Shown one piece after another: positions 12,011-23,869 of a stretch of 64,000 nucleotides of DNA (the stretch's first letter is position 1; every line of letters begins with the position of its first letter). The notes beneath the pieces are model-generated. The model saw nothing but the letters and a program-made list of their open reading frames with translations. It searched no databases and had not been told where the DNA came from. The translations under genes and the position numbers were made by a program. This stretch comes from Albula goreensis. Lineage: Eukaryota > Chordata > Actinopteri > Albuliformes > Albulidae. The stretch lies in NCBI GenBank assembly GCA_022829145.1, contig CM040744.1:9025001-9089000 (forward strand), in the 5' to 3' direction.

Positions 12011-12424
12011 GATTAAAATAATAAAAAAATACAAAATTCTTTATTGATTGGCATCCTTACTTACACTGCTGCCACCTTAATATTAGAATTATTGACCTTC
12101 ATTTGGTTGCTATGATCCATAGGTTGAATGAATAAAAAAACAAACAAGTTTTACTAATCTCATTTGAAAATGCATCACTTTTGAATAATACACTTCCATA
12201 ACAGCAACCCACTTTCTTTGGTTTCATTTGCAGGCTGTTTGATTGTCTTGGCCTGATATTATTTGTAATTTAAGTTTGAGGTAGATATTGATCAGGTATA
12301 ATTGCTGTAGTTAATAGCTGCATATTGCATTTAGTTGAAGATGGGTCTATAACAAACCTAGTTTATTTCTTTGAAGGTCTGCTGCATACAGCAGTATTAA
12401 CATACTGGAATTATATCTATCACT

Positions 12425-12860
12425 ACTCCTTCTTCAGCATGGTAACTCATCAAACTGCGAAATGTGATTCTTGTCTCCTGAACCCTTCTGTGCTGGTGAG
12501 CGAGACTTTCGACTATTCATTACCCTTTGGAGACAGGCTCTGTCTGGATGGCGAAAGGCAGTCTTCCAAGTTTCCAGAGTTATGCTTGTCACTTCCAGCA
12601 CATTGTTGCAGAGTTCAGTCCTGGAAGGGGAGGTTTCATACTCCACAGCTCTGTAGGCTGTCAATACCATGAAGGAAAAGGACAAGCAACACTGCAGGCA
12701 TAAGTGAAGTGAAAGTACAGTACCCTTCATGAAAATTGAGATTTACCAAGGGTAAACCTTCAAGAAGGTATGCCTTTTGTATTTTTAAAAACTTGTCAGC
12801 ACTAGTTACACTCCTTCTGCAGACAAACAACACTCAAAGCTTCTTTAAAACCTATGCAGT
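12425..12860 (+). repeat. Composite repeat unit, copy 1
   Basis: Diverged copy of 13413-13780. Shared landmarks are GCATGGTAACTCAT, the GAGACTTTCGACTATTCATT stretch, the GGAGACAGGCTCTGTCTGGA stretch, GGGGAGGTTTCATACTC and the later CTTCTGCAGACAAACAACAC. Similarity by eye is moderate (roughly two thirds), so the duplication or insertion is old. No lasting reading frame. Confidence 0.6.
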
Positions 12861-13273
12861 TTCACTTCAGTTTCAGTGGTAGTTTTTCTTTTTAACTCGC
12901 AGAAAACCATGTTAAAAACCACAACTAAAATGTTTTCCATCAAGTCTTTCATTTCACCAAACACTACCAAAATATTTTCTCTATTTAAGACGAAGGTGTT
13001 TGGTGACAATTTAATCAATGTGTAGTAAGTTCCTGTTCAAAAGTAGACATGCAATGCTAGCACTGTCGTTATAAGGGGGCACATGTCATAAATGTTCTAT
13101 ATGTGATGTCATGTTATGCTAGTGGAATACTACAAATGCATATATACAAATGGCTTCTGTCAGGCTCTGTGCCATTGCTTGGTTGCTTCTGTTTTAGATC
13201 ATTTTGTGATAATTTTTCATTTACAGATGCAAGGAGTCAATTTTATGTCATGCAGTTATTGTCATCATTGTCA

Positions 13274-13348
13274 TGATCATCATCATCATCATCATCATCA
13301 TCAGAATTGTCATTATCGTCATCATCTTCATCATCGCCATTGTTGTTG

Positions 13349-13402
<54 letters not shown>

Positions 13403-13403
13403 C
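13274..13403. repeat. Interrupted (ATC)n microsatellite
   Basis: Two ATC/TCA tracts (about 13276-13303 and 13350-13402) separated by a degenerate ATC/GTC stretch. It sits directly before composite repeat copy 2. The apparent poly-histidine frame here is only the repeat translated. Confidence 0.9.
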
Positions 13404-14105
13404 TATTCTCTCATTGGCATGGTGACTCGTGAAATAGAGATGTGTGGTACTAGTCCTCTAAATTTTGCTTGGTGAAACAGGACTTTCAATCATTCATTGA
13501 TTCCCCTGGAAGGCAGGGTCTGCCTGGAAGCACAGAGGCTCTCACTTCCATCACAGTGTCTGAAGGAGAGGCCTCTTACTCAGTAGTTCCTTGGGCAATC
13601 TATAGCATGAACCAAAAGCTGTGGGACTGCAAACCACTTTACAGACATAAGTGAAGATACAAACCTCTGTATTAAATGAATCTTTACAGAATGTTAAATT
13701 TCACAAAGTTGTGTTTTTCATGTTCATAAAAACATATCAGCTCTATCCATACTTCTGTTGCAAACAAACAGCACCAAAATGAAATATCTACAGTTGATGC
13801 GGCTCAATAAACACAATAGCTGTAGAATACAGATCTCTTACATTTTGAAAATTTACAGTATACATGTTACACTTATACATTTAATACACTTAATATTCTC
13901 ATTTCTGTATACAAAGCGAGTTCAAAATTCTTGCAGTTACAATTGCAATTACAGTTGTTGGATTCCCATTTGCTATTTTTAATTTTTTTTTTCCCTGACT
14001 GAAATCAAAACTAAACTGTTTAGCCTCCCACAGCAACCCTCTTCTGCTGACTCAGAAGGAAAGCAGCTGACGAGCCCTCACTTTTTTCCACGTCGTAGTG
14101 CACCA
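13404..14105 (+). repeat. Composite repeat unit, copy 2
   Basis: 13413-13780 matches copy 1 (12431-12850). 13800-14105 matches 16980-17310, sharing the AATCCAATGAG/GATTCCCATTTG region, a T-run, and the CCTCCCACAGCAACCCTC / CTGACTCA block. No coding capacity. Confidence 0.6.
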
Positions 14106-14365
14106 CCAATTATATACTTTTTATGTTGCCACATAAACGTGGTGAGTGAATCAGCAGTGAACTGACTGACCAGAAGTGGCCGCTAGAGAGCAATTGGAAT
14201 AACAGTCCTAACTGGCCTCACCCCTTTCTTTCTATGGAAAAGCTGAGCCAGTTGTCAATGGAGGTACAGGCTAGGATTCAAAAGCCCAGTCACAGGGCTC
14301 ATGTTTGTTTCACAAAGGAACTAACTATCTAACTGTGTGAGCTGCCTACAGGGCCAGGACCCTGC
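14010..14365 (-). mobile_element. tRNA-SINE-like segment of composite repeat copy 2
   Basis: Read on the minus strand it has a tRNA-like head with B-box-like TTTTGAATCC (14271-14282 region) and an A-box-like segment near 14330-14350. The body contains GTTTATGTGGCAACATA and AGGGTTGCTGTGGGAGG, which recur at 17215-17500. Old and diverged. Confidence 0.5.
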
Positions 14366-14390
14366 TGGTTTTACTGTCAGTCATTGCCTA

Positions 14391-14755
14391 TACAGTGGGG
14401 CCAAAAGTCTGAGACCACATTGAACATTTTTTTTCTTGTAAATCTGGAAATAATCAGAAAGTTTTAGGATTTTGAACAATTTAAAACAAAGAAAAGTTAT
14501 GACATTTAAAAATTAAAAAGAAATATTGAAGATTCTGCACAGTGTCTTGCTCAAATTTAAGCAAATGTGTGACAATGACCCTGTCAATCTCTTTGCAGAA
14601 AAGGTTGGACCCCTTCGAACACTTATTGGGGCACTTGAAGGCTAAGAAAGTTTTGTGCACTTAAAGACCATGTGATAACATGAATCATCAGGTTTTGCTT
14701 AAACTTATGGAGTCCATGCCAGGAAAATAGAGGCTCTTTCACTTTTGGACCCCAT
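14391..14755. mobile_element. Short non-autonomous Tc1-like element (MITE-like)
   Basis: It starts TACAGTGGGGCCAAAAGTCT and ends with CACTTTTGGACCCCATTG, imperfect inverted repeats of the Tc1/mariner type bounded by TA at the left. The inside (about 330 bases) is AT-rich with no transposase frame. It lies between two parts of the composite repeat array, so it probably inserted into it. Confidence 0.6.
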
Positions 14756-14819
14756 TGAACATTCCTCACATCCTCATTCTATACCATGTTGCTTCTGGGA
14801 AATGAGAAATGAGAGGAAT

Positions 14820-15360
14820 TTATGTGTAACAATTATTCAGTATTTCCCAGAAGTATTTATTGAATATTTAATATGACCTAGCCTTATATGTATTTCCTTG
14901 TGGCACGTAACAAGTTTTGAAACTGAGACTGTAGCATTTTCAGTTTCCAGCGAAGCACTTACATAGCAATGTGTATTGAATTTTTGTGGTGCGATTTTCA
15001 GACATGATGGTACTGTATGAAACATCTCGTCACTCGTGGCTATCAGATGTCTACATGTGATAATGCCGGTGTCGCTACTTTTGATAAACAACGTCCCTAT
15101 ATTTGATCTCACCGCACATTCATTAGTGTTGAGGTCTATCATGTTGTGCAGTGATGGAAAACATTATCACAGGCTCTGTGCTGTCAACCTCACAAAGCAA
15201 CTGTATACCACAGACGTGGGCTGAAGTGGCCACACAGATACTTCAGGACCGTTGACCAACCATATCTCACCCTGGCCATTGGAGGCAACTTGTAGACTTC
15301 TTGTAGAATAGATCAGGTTATGAAATTGATTGTGTCCAGCTGGCCTTCACAGACCACAGC
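14820..15360. repeat. Composite repeat block C, copy 1
   Basis: Matches 17640-18390 in the same orientation. Shared landmarks: TTTTCAGACATGATGG followed by GAAACATCTCGTCA, TTTTGATAAACAAC, TCATGTTGTG.AGTGATGGAAA, ACCACAGAC and GAAGTGGCCACACAG. Clear but diverged. Confidence 0.65.
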
Positions 15361-15444
15361 AGAGTGATGGTATGGAATTTTTGGTAGAGTTATTATTATT
15401 TAATAATTTTACCAATGTTCTCCACTGGCCATGGGTGAGAACGG

Positions 15445-15660
15445 TCCAGCTGGGACTCAAGCACATGCCCCAAGACACAGCTACACCCCTAAGGTATGCT
15501 TTTACTCTGTGAGCTATCTGGAGGCCCCTTCATCATCATCACCATCATCATCATCATTGTCATCATCATCATCATCATCATCATCTTTTCTTTTGCATGG
15601 TATCTCAGTAAAATTGAGATGTGTGATGCTTGTCTTGTAAACTGATGAGCATTTGTTTTT
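15445..15660. repeat. tRNA-like segment, (ATC)n and start of composite unit, copy 3
   Basis: A minus-strand tRNA-like head (B-box-like GCTTGAGTCCC at about 15451-15461; A-box region near 15505-15525) is followed on the plus strand by an ATC microsatellite (15532-15586). Then comes TTGCATGGTATCTCAGTAAA...GAGATGTGTGATGCTTGTC, the same opening as copies 1 and 2. Confidence 0.55.
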
Positions 15661-16960
15661 TTCCACACTGGACAGTCTGGGTACTGGGCTGTCTGTCATC
15701 TGACTGACACACCTGTGGTCTCAGGATCTGCGGCCACCCCTGCCTGCTAAATGATAGATACCACAGGTCCTTAAGCAGCATCCTGCGCTGCTGTGGCTGC
15801 AGCTCCAGCCCATTCCATCCCAGCAGCTCCAACACTGCCTCCAGATGCACACCCAGCCTCTCACACGAGACACACAAAGAAAACAATAAGAAAAAATAAC
15901 CGCAGGATTAGGGCTGCCCATACTGATACTGTGCTGGACCACCTGAAAATGAAAACCTAAGCAAAACAAAAGGAGGACCAGGCAGCATCTTTCTGGTACA
16001 TTAAAATGGTAATGTCTGTCCATATCTTTTCATGGGGCCAGGACAACTACATCTGGCCAGAGCAAAACAGCTGGTCCAACCCAGCCCAACCCAGTCTGGT
16101 ACTTGATACATGCAATCCACAACCAGAATACAGTGTCTGTCCCTTGTGTCACAGGGGACTGAATTCCCACAGCACATTTATATTGGTTGGACAGTTCACT
16201 GCCTCCCTCTCTGCTTTACAGATCTCAATAACAAATACAGTATGCTAATGTTTAGACATCCACCAATTAACCAAAAAAAAATTAATTGCTGCACAAAAAA
16301 ACTCCATCCCATTGTGTTCTGTTCCATCCCATCCTGTCCCATTCTGGTATACCTGCAGGTACTCAATTCTGCAGTCAGCATTCCTGAAGCCGTCCATTAA
16401 CTTCACAAATGCCATGGTCATTCCAGCATGATTAAATTACGGCCATCTCTAGTCTGCAATACTGCTGACAGATCACCACCAATTGCATAATTTCCCAGCA
16501 ACTGTGCAATAAATGGCCAAAAACACTGAACTGTAGGTCTCTTGGGCACAGTGGCCCCTGGTACTGTGTTACTTCTCTTTTACAATAAATTGCCAACTGA
16601 CAGGAACTTTGGACCTGAGGGTGGGTATCTGTAAACTACTAAACTCAGAGAATGACGTCTATCTACATCCTTTAAGCCCTCAGAGTCCACGTTGCTTAAG
16701 TAGGGCCTTTTTCAGTGTTGGAGTAAGAGGTGATTCAATATTTCCTCTGGATATCTATGGCTTTAACAGTCAGACAAATATTATTCAGCTTAAAGACTTC
16801 ACAGAGAATGTACAATGTGCTGTGTAGTTATATTGTAGTTATATTTTATGTTATTGCATGGGGGGCTCGTGTCATGGGTACTTAATATGCTATATTATGG
16901 AGATGTACCATTGGATACAGAATTATAAATTTTCCATGAAATGGTTACGTACCATGCTCT
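15660..16960. other. Unassigned stretch within the repeat array
   Basis: No recognised gene. It holds a minus-strand open stretch (15886-15605) with a leucine- and glutamine-rich sequence (LELLGWNGLELQPQQRRM) that I cannot place, and simple GT-poor, C-rich DNA near 16080-16340. Confidence 0.35.
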
Positions 16961-16964
16961 AACA

Positions 16965-17549
16965 GATCTTTGGAGTAAATGGCAGAAGTAGTAGTTTGCA
17001 AGTTATTAGAAAGGAATCATATCAAATGTCTACACTTGATATTGCTCCATGTAGATTACAGATTTCTTAAGTCTGGAATATTTTGCAAAATGCATGTTAC
17101 GGTTATTTAATGTCCTCATTCCGGGAAAGTTTAAATTTGTTGCATTCTCATTTGTAATTAAAGTTGCTAGAATCCAATGAGTAATTTTAATGTTTTATTT
17201 GGGTTTTTTTCCCAGTGTTTTTCCCATCTGAACTCTGTCTGACCTCCCGCAGCAACCCTCTCCTACTGACTCATGACAAGCCTTCTTTCCACACTGTAGT
17301 GTGTCACCTGCTGTATATGTTGCCACATAAGCTCAGTTTGAGCAGTAGCTTGCACCTGGCCTGAAAAACCCAATGCAGATCCCTGGCCATAGCATGATAG
17401 TGATGGCGTGGCTGGGATTCAAACACCTAACCAGGGGGCTCATGCTTTGTTTCCAAAGGAATCTCTCACTGCATTAACCACCTGGAGATCCTAGCCCCCA
17501 CTGTTTGTTATGTTGATCAATTTCAAATTCATCATCATCATCATCATCA
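16965..17549. repeat. Composite repeat, copy 4: body, tRNA-like segment and (ATC)n
   Basis: 16980-17340 matches 13700-14105. 17410-17500 read on the minus strand shows A-box-like GGTTAATGC (about 17471-17485 complement) and B-box-like GTTTGAATCCC (17410-17424 complement). A short (ATC)n follows at 17529-17549. The order body, tRNA-like segment, ATC repeats that of the earlier copies. Confidence 0.55.
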
Positions 17550-17639
17550 TAATGTGTGATATGTGATGTATTATTTTTTTAACCAAAATATATGTATTCA
17601 ATGCAGACAGACTGTGTGTGACCAGAGCAGTTTTTGTTT

Positions 17640-18390
17640 AATGATTATTCAACATTTTCCTGAAATATTTACAATAACCTATTCGTGCCTATCCCAGGAG
17701 TAATTTGAGGACATTGTCGTATATTTGAAGACATTCTGGTATGTAGAAATACACATTGTGGTATCTTGAAACTGTGAATGTACCATTTTCAATTTCCAAT
17801 GGAATACTTACTCAGCCATGCCTTTTATATTTGCGCTATGGTTTTCAGACATGATGGCACTGTTTGAAACATCTCGTCATCTCACCATTCATTTGATATT
17901 GCCGGATGAACAATGTTGCTACTTTTGATAAACAACTTCTCTGCGTTTGGTCTCGCAGTAAATTCGTTAGTGTTGAATGTTTTATGGTACATAATGTCAT
18001 TTTTAAAACATTCAGGTCGATATCATGTTGTGTAGTGATGGAAAACAAACGCTCTGTCTCAGGCTCTGTGCTGTTTTGGTCTGTATTTAATTGTTGTGTG
18101 CAGTTAGTTTTGCAGCTACAGGTGCTAGGATTCAATTTGTTGTCAACGAGATAATCACATTATAATTAGTACACTGACAATACTAGGGAACTGAATGCTG
18201 TCAGCCGCACAAAGCAGCTGTCTACCACAGACTCGGCCTGAAGTGGCCACACAGGTGACTAATGAGGCATTCCCCCTCACTGCAGGTACGATACCAAATA
18301 CACCTGGCCATTGGAATCAGCATGTAGACTTCATATAGAATAGATCAGGTCATGAAGCTGCAGGCAATGGGATGGCCATGAGAGACCACA
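17640..18390. repeat. Composite repeat block C, copy 2
   Basis: Diverged second copy of 14820-15360, in direct orientation. It is longer because of an insertion around 17690-17760 and another near 17980-18180. Confidence 0.65.
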
Positions 18391-21300
18391 TAAAGTTATG
18401 CTAAAGTGATTCATATGCCTCATAGAGATGAAGGAATAGCCTACATTTAGCTCAAGGTAACAGTTAAATGGAACTCAAATAATCCAAGTAATTACCACAC
18501 ATTATGTGATCGAACATTGTGAACTACAATGACGAAATGCATCTTTGTTGCCCCGTCAGTTGGCATTGGTAATTCAGGCTGCTAGCAATTTGGCTTTAAT
18601 TCATTAGGGTGCTCACTGTATGCCAGCAGCAACTGTAGCACTAAAGCAGAATGTCTGGTACGTCTTGTTCACAGAGAACAACATGTAGCAGTCAGACTCT
18701 ATGTTTTTAATTAACAGCTTGATTGAACTCTTTCATTAATGTTCTCGCATTCCTGCTAGTTATTGTAACCAGTATTTATGTTTCTTTCCACAAAACCAAG
18801 CCATAATTAACAACAGAGCCAATTCCCATACTTTAGTGTAGCCATAGATGAAATATCTCTCCTCACACAATATTCTGCAGATATTAGTGTGTGACAGATT
18901 TTGGTGCCCCAGTATTCTGCAAGTAAATATAAGGCAGGGCCATTGCCCAAAGGCATTTCTCTGCCACAAGCTGCACTGACTTGCAAGAAGCGTCCCAACT
19001 ATTAGAGACTGTATATTTTGCTTCATTTCCAATTCTCACTTTAATCACACATGATTTTATGTGTAAGAAGTTTGTAAGTAAAGAATGTAGTCTTCATACA
19101 TGATGATCATTTGAAATGTAATATAGCATAGCCACATGGGATAATGATGTCATGGTGTGATGTACTGCACTGTGTTTAAAGTAAATAATGTTTTATGATC
19201 TTTAAGAAAGTCCTGACAATGATTAAAAATCCTGAAATCTTTTTTGAATGTGATACTTTTTCAAGTCAATGTAGAGAATGGGTGTTTTGTCTTTCATTGT
19301 ATTGTTATGTTTCAGACAGACCGAAATGGCAGATTAGATGAACTGTCCAAACTACATTTTTAAGTGGAGTAAACATATTCTGACAGCTCAAGGGGGATTT
19401 TGGTGCAGTACCTTGGAAAGAAGATGGTAGAAGATATGAGAGAAAGACAGATGTTTTTACAAACCATCTTCTTCACAAACAATCCCTGACTATTCAAAAC
19501 ATGTTCTTAAACTTCCCTGTAATTTTGGTAAGAGAGGTAATCTGGAACATCGCAGAAGTGCTTGATAATTACAATCAAAACTGCATAAATCTAAGATTAT
19601 TCTAGAACCTCCCCTTCCCCTTTCTGTTTTGGGCTGTCAACGGTGATGTAAGATTGTGGATGGTAGCCAGATGTCTGTTGCAATTTGATCTAAACAACCT
19701 GGAACAATCTGTTCTTTTGGATTGCATCCATGAGAGTTGGAAACAACTGGGTGAAAAAAGAAGTTTTGGCCTTTTTAAAATGTTCCAGTTTGTCAGTATA
19801 ATCCCAACAATGTCATAGCATAGACATTTTATAAACATTTATATAGTTATAGTTATACAGTTATATATGTTTTTTTCATTGCGTTTATTATCTTGAGTTA
19901 ATAGGCAAAATTATGTTTTTTTCTTCTATGATTTTTTTGTTCATGTTTTTTTGTCTGACACAACCTGAGTGGTAGTCTCAACTGCAGACATGACCGGAAC
20001 GTAGATCTAATTTTGTGGTTGCATTGAGCTGCTCATTATTGCCAAAGGAGCAGTAACGCAACAACGCCCACATTATATGTGTTAATGGATTTCTAAATGA
20101 CTTATGATTTCATTCTTTCCTTTTATTCTTAAAAATTCGGCCCATTTACTTTTTGAAATATGTTGCCAACACGCTCACGTGTTGCTCAGATTCTCCTTCT
20201 GCCTCATAACATAATAAGTTGGGCATAATGACTCCCCACACTCTGTGCTGAATCATCACATTTGTGATCCAACTGCTTGCAGTATTACAGCAAAAATACA
20301 ACATACAATGGCTGAAGCAAACATATACCATATTTATACTTTGTTATGTTCCAGCACTCCATTCCAACCTCATCTCTCCATGTTATACTGTACATGCTAC
20401 ATGTACTAAAATAAAATATATTAACCTTAACCAGCCACATGAGCCAAAGAACACTATACAATATTAAGCCTGGAAAACCTACATAACCATATTGGAATAT
20501 TGGTATCCAAAAAGGTGATATATACTAATGTATTCAAAGGCCTGGAAAAGCTGTTTAACTCAAACAAAACTTGGTGAATAATATAGAATTGTATTGCAAT
20601 GCATGTCCTATCATATTGCTGAGTGTCCTAGGGCAATTTTCTTACCATCGTCCAGGGGGTTTTGGTGTATTAAGAACCAAAAGTTTGGGCAGTGGATTGA
20701 GATAGCAGTTGTTCTGCTTAGGTGGTGGAACTAAAAGCAAAGAGAAATGATAGATGGTTGCATGGAAGACAAACGTGCTGTTTTGCTGAAGTGATGGGAG
20801 AGAAATGTTTCATGAACCCCAATATGTGTGGCTGTATAGTAAGCTGTCAAATTGCCGAGCAGGGACTTGTTTCAGCTACAGAAAAATGTTGCTCTCTCCA
20901 TAGAAAAACACATTATTCATTCCAATTGGTGAGTCACACATAGCAACTGGCAGCTTTAGCCATTTTCATCACTTTGCCATACTACTGTCAATCATCTGCA
21001 ATTTACTGAGGATGCTTATGTGTTTGGGCAGCCTACAATTATGATTGGAGTAGATTACATTCCACTGAGTACTGTGGAAACTTCAAATGAAATGATCTTT
21101 CCTATACTTAAGATAAGCTCAAAATATCAGCATTTGTCTTTTCAAAAGTGCTGAAAGTTTATTATGTTTGGTGCATAACTTTTAATGATAGCCGCCTGCC
21201 TAGATGATAAGGTCCTTTTGAGTACAATGAACTGTCAGATATCTCTGCTTACAGTAGGCAAACCAAATAACCATAAAGAGTATGGTCATACAACACTTCA

Positions 21301-21549
21301 ATGGAGATGTTCTCACAAATAATCTTTATCTTTGTTCATTATCAGTGTTGAAAGATAGACTGCATTCCCTTTTGTACCCATGAAAAGATGTTTGTGTTGT
21401 CCAGAATGTATGACTATGCATGGATCATGTTTGATCATATATATTTGGTCGTAAAATTATTTAGCTACAGAAGTTTTGTTTGTCATTCTGTTTCTCTGCC
21501 ATTGAGGTGATATACCCTTAAATGTATGGATTCACAAAATAGTTTTCCA

Positions 21550-21592
<43 letters not shown>

Positions 21593-23780
21593 ACATTTTT
21601 AGAAAGAATTATTTAGAAATATATACAGCTACATATAGCTATAATTATCTTCTATGAGCATTTAAAACCTCCATCACTTGCCTTTACACATAATGGATTG
21701 AAAGAGAACACAAAGTACTGTAGACTTGATAGTCTTTATTCAATAAAAATGCAAATGTTTTTAACAATATGATTTTTGGACAAAGACTGCATCCTCTTGC
21801 CACAGAAGGCCTCTTAGGTCAACAAAATCCCAAGTTTTGCAAAATACATTTTGTTCTCTTGTATAATTCTAAAAAAAAAGATTTCCACATATAAATGGTG
21901 TTGTTTACTGGAGGCACCCTATCATTACAAGAGAAAGAATACTTAGAGGAACTCCCAAACTTCCTCTCAACTTCCTCATCAAAGCCTGAATTAAACAACA
22001 CAAGTGATGTAATAGCTAAATGAGGGCCAATATAATCCTTCTGTACTTTGGGTCTATTCATTCCTCAGACGAAAATATTTTCCAACACTCACAGAAGCAA
22101 AGGAGTTTATTAACCACCAACCTTCAGAAAATGTGTAAACACAAGGAGCATCTGCATCTAAAAACTGCAGCACAAGATTGTGCTTCCAAATACAATCACC
22201 TCTGAACAAAATCTTCATAAATTGAAGAATTTAGTGGTGGGAACTGAAATAGGGCTTCTTATTCTATCAGGAGCAATCCTGAGCAAGAGAAACTGCGCTC
22301 ATAATGAACGACAATAAAAAAAAAATCATTACTAGATATGGCCAATGTTTTTTAAGGAATGCGGTATAGGATGCTGCAGTATTGCCCCTGATAAATACCT
22401 TCAGCAGATAGCATGTCCTCACAATAAATTAGGATGTTATGTAACACTGGTGGTTCAAGACTACTAAAATGAAACAGAATGTTTTGCTTTTACTTTCCCT
22501 CATTTTTACCACTATTACACACTCAAACACATAGAAACACATGTGCACACATTTACCATTGGATACTCAATGTTTCTCAGAAATCTTGGTGCATGGTGTA
22601 GGACACCAGGCCCTGGCATGGTGCAAATGAGTTAACATCAGTTGATCTTTAGATTATTGCCATCACTGGTACTGCATCACAAGTTGTTTCCAGATGGATT
22701 TCTGTACCGTCGTGTTATGTACAACAGTAATTATTAACGAAGTAACCGTCCAGCTCAGAATTGATAAGTGACAAGCTTCACCTGCCTGAGTGAGTACCCT
22801 ACATCAAACCCTCTTCTAAACAAGTTGGTAATGTGGGCTCTCAAACATGTGTAATAAACCTGAACGTCTGGACAGTGCCAGCATAAAGTCTTTGATCCAA
22901 CTTTATGAGTCCACAAGCTCCCAAAATAGGTCCTAAGTGAATTGGAAAAGAATGTTTTACCCTTTCAAGAACATTGTCTGGAATTTATCAAGCATGATGA
23001 AAAGGGATTTGATTGTAAATTATAATTTGTAAATGCATTTACATAAGGAATGTGGGATTTATCATATGTTACCATATGTTTTCATATGTCAGATTTGTTT
23101 GCCGGTCCAAGCTGATTTTGTTCTGTATGCACATGAAAAACAAAGTTGTGAAGCCTGTTCTGAGTGCTCGTTCATTGACCTTCATAGACATATATTCTTC
23201 AATATTTCTCATTTATTCATCTTCATTTGAACACATGAAAAGTAAATAAAATGTTAACAAGTTTCCTATTATTTTATGAATAGTACCAAAAAAATTAAAT
23301 GCCAAAAATGTGATTTTTCAAAACTGTATGGTTTTGAATTGTAATGAATTCTTACTGTTAATCAAGTAAAAAAGTAAGCTTTTTAATTCTATTTTTCTAA
23401 ATTGTATCACAGACTTGCAGTGCTATATATAGTACAGTGTGCAGTATATGAGAAGAGCGTGCAGGAACTTCAGATGTGGGCTAAGTATCTGATTAATAGC
23501 CAGCAGGGTGCTTAGCATTTGATTTGACTGTTTTCACATAATGCAGTCTGTTTCCAGTTTTGAGCTGTGGGCCTAGTCCATTATGTTCGTCAGGACTGTC
23601 AACTGTATAGATATGGTATGTTATGGTGGTTACGTTAGCTAACTGGACTTCCTGTGTTAATAATGTAATCAGTTGGTGATTGGATGTTATTAATTAGCTA
23701 ATTAGCAGGCTGTGCAGTTTTGTTTGGAGCAGCCTGTAGCATTGCTCTCTTAAAGGCACTATGAGGAAAGAATTGTCTGA
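18390..23780. other. Gene-free AT-rich stretch
   Basis: No exon, RNA gene or recognisable transposon protein seen. A GT microsatellite is listed separately. Old interspersed repeats may be present but are not identifiable by eye. Confidence 0.4.
21556..21590. repeat. (GT)n microsatellite
   Basis: About 17 perfect dinucleotide units. Confidence 0.9.
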
Positions 23781-23788
23781 GCAATATT

Positions 23789-23808
23789 TTTTTTTTTTTT
23801 TTTTTTTA
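23789..23808. repeat. Poly-T tract
   Basis: About 20 consecutive T immediately before the L2-type LINE relic. It could be the tail of a minus-strand retroposon or simple slippage. Confidence 0.7.
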
Positions 23809-23869
23809 CAGTTGAGCAGTAGTGTTTCTGGCAGCTTAGTTGCACAAAGACAAGAGACTCCATCTGTGA

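Noticed and set aside
13116..13475. Open frame with a long poly-histidine run
   Set aside because: It is only the ATC/TCA microsatellite translated in one frame. The ends show no conserved protein.
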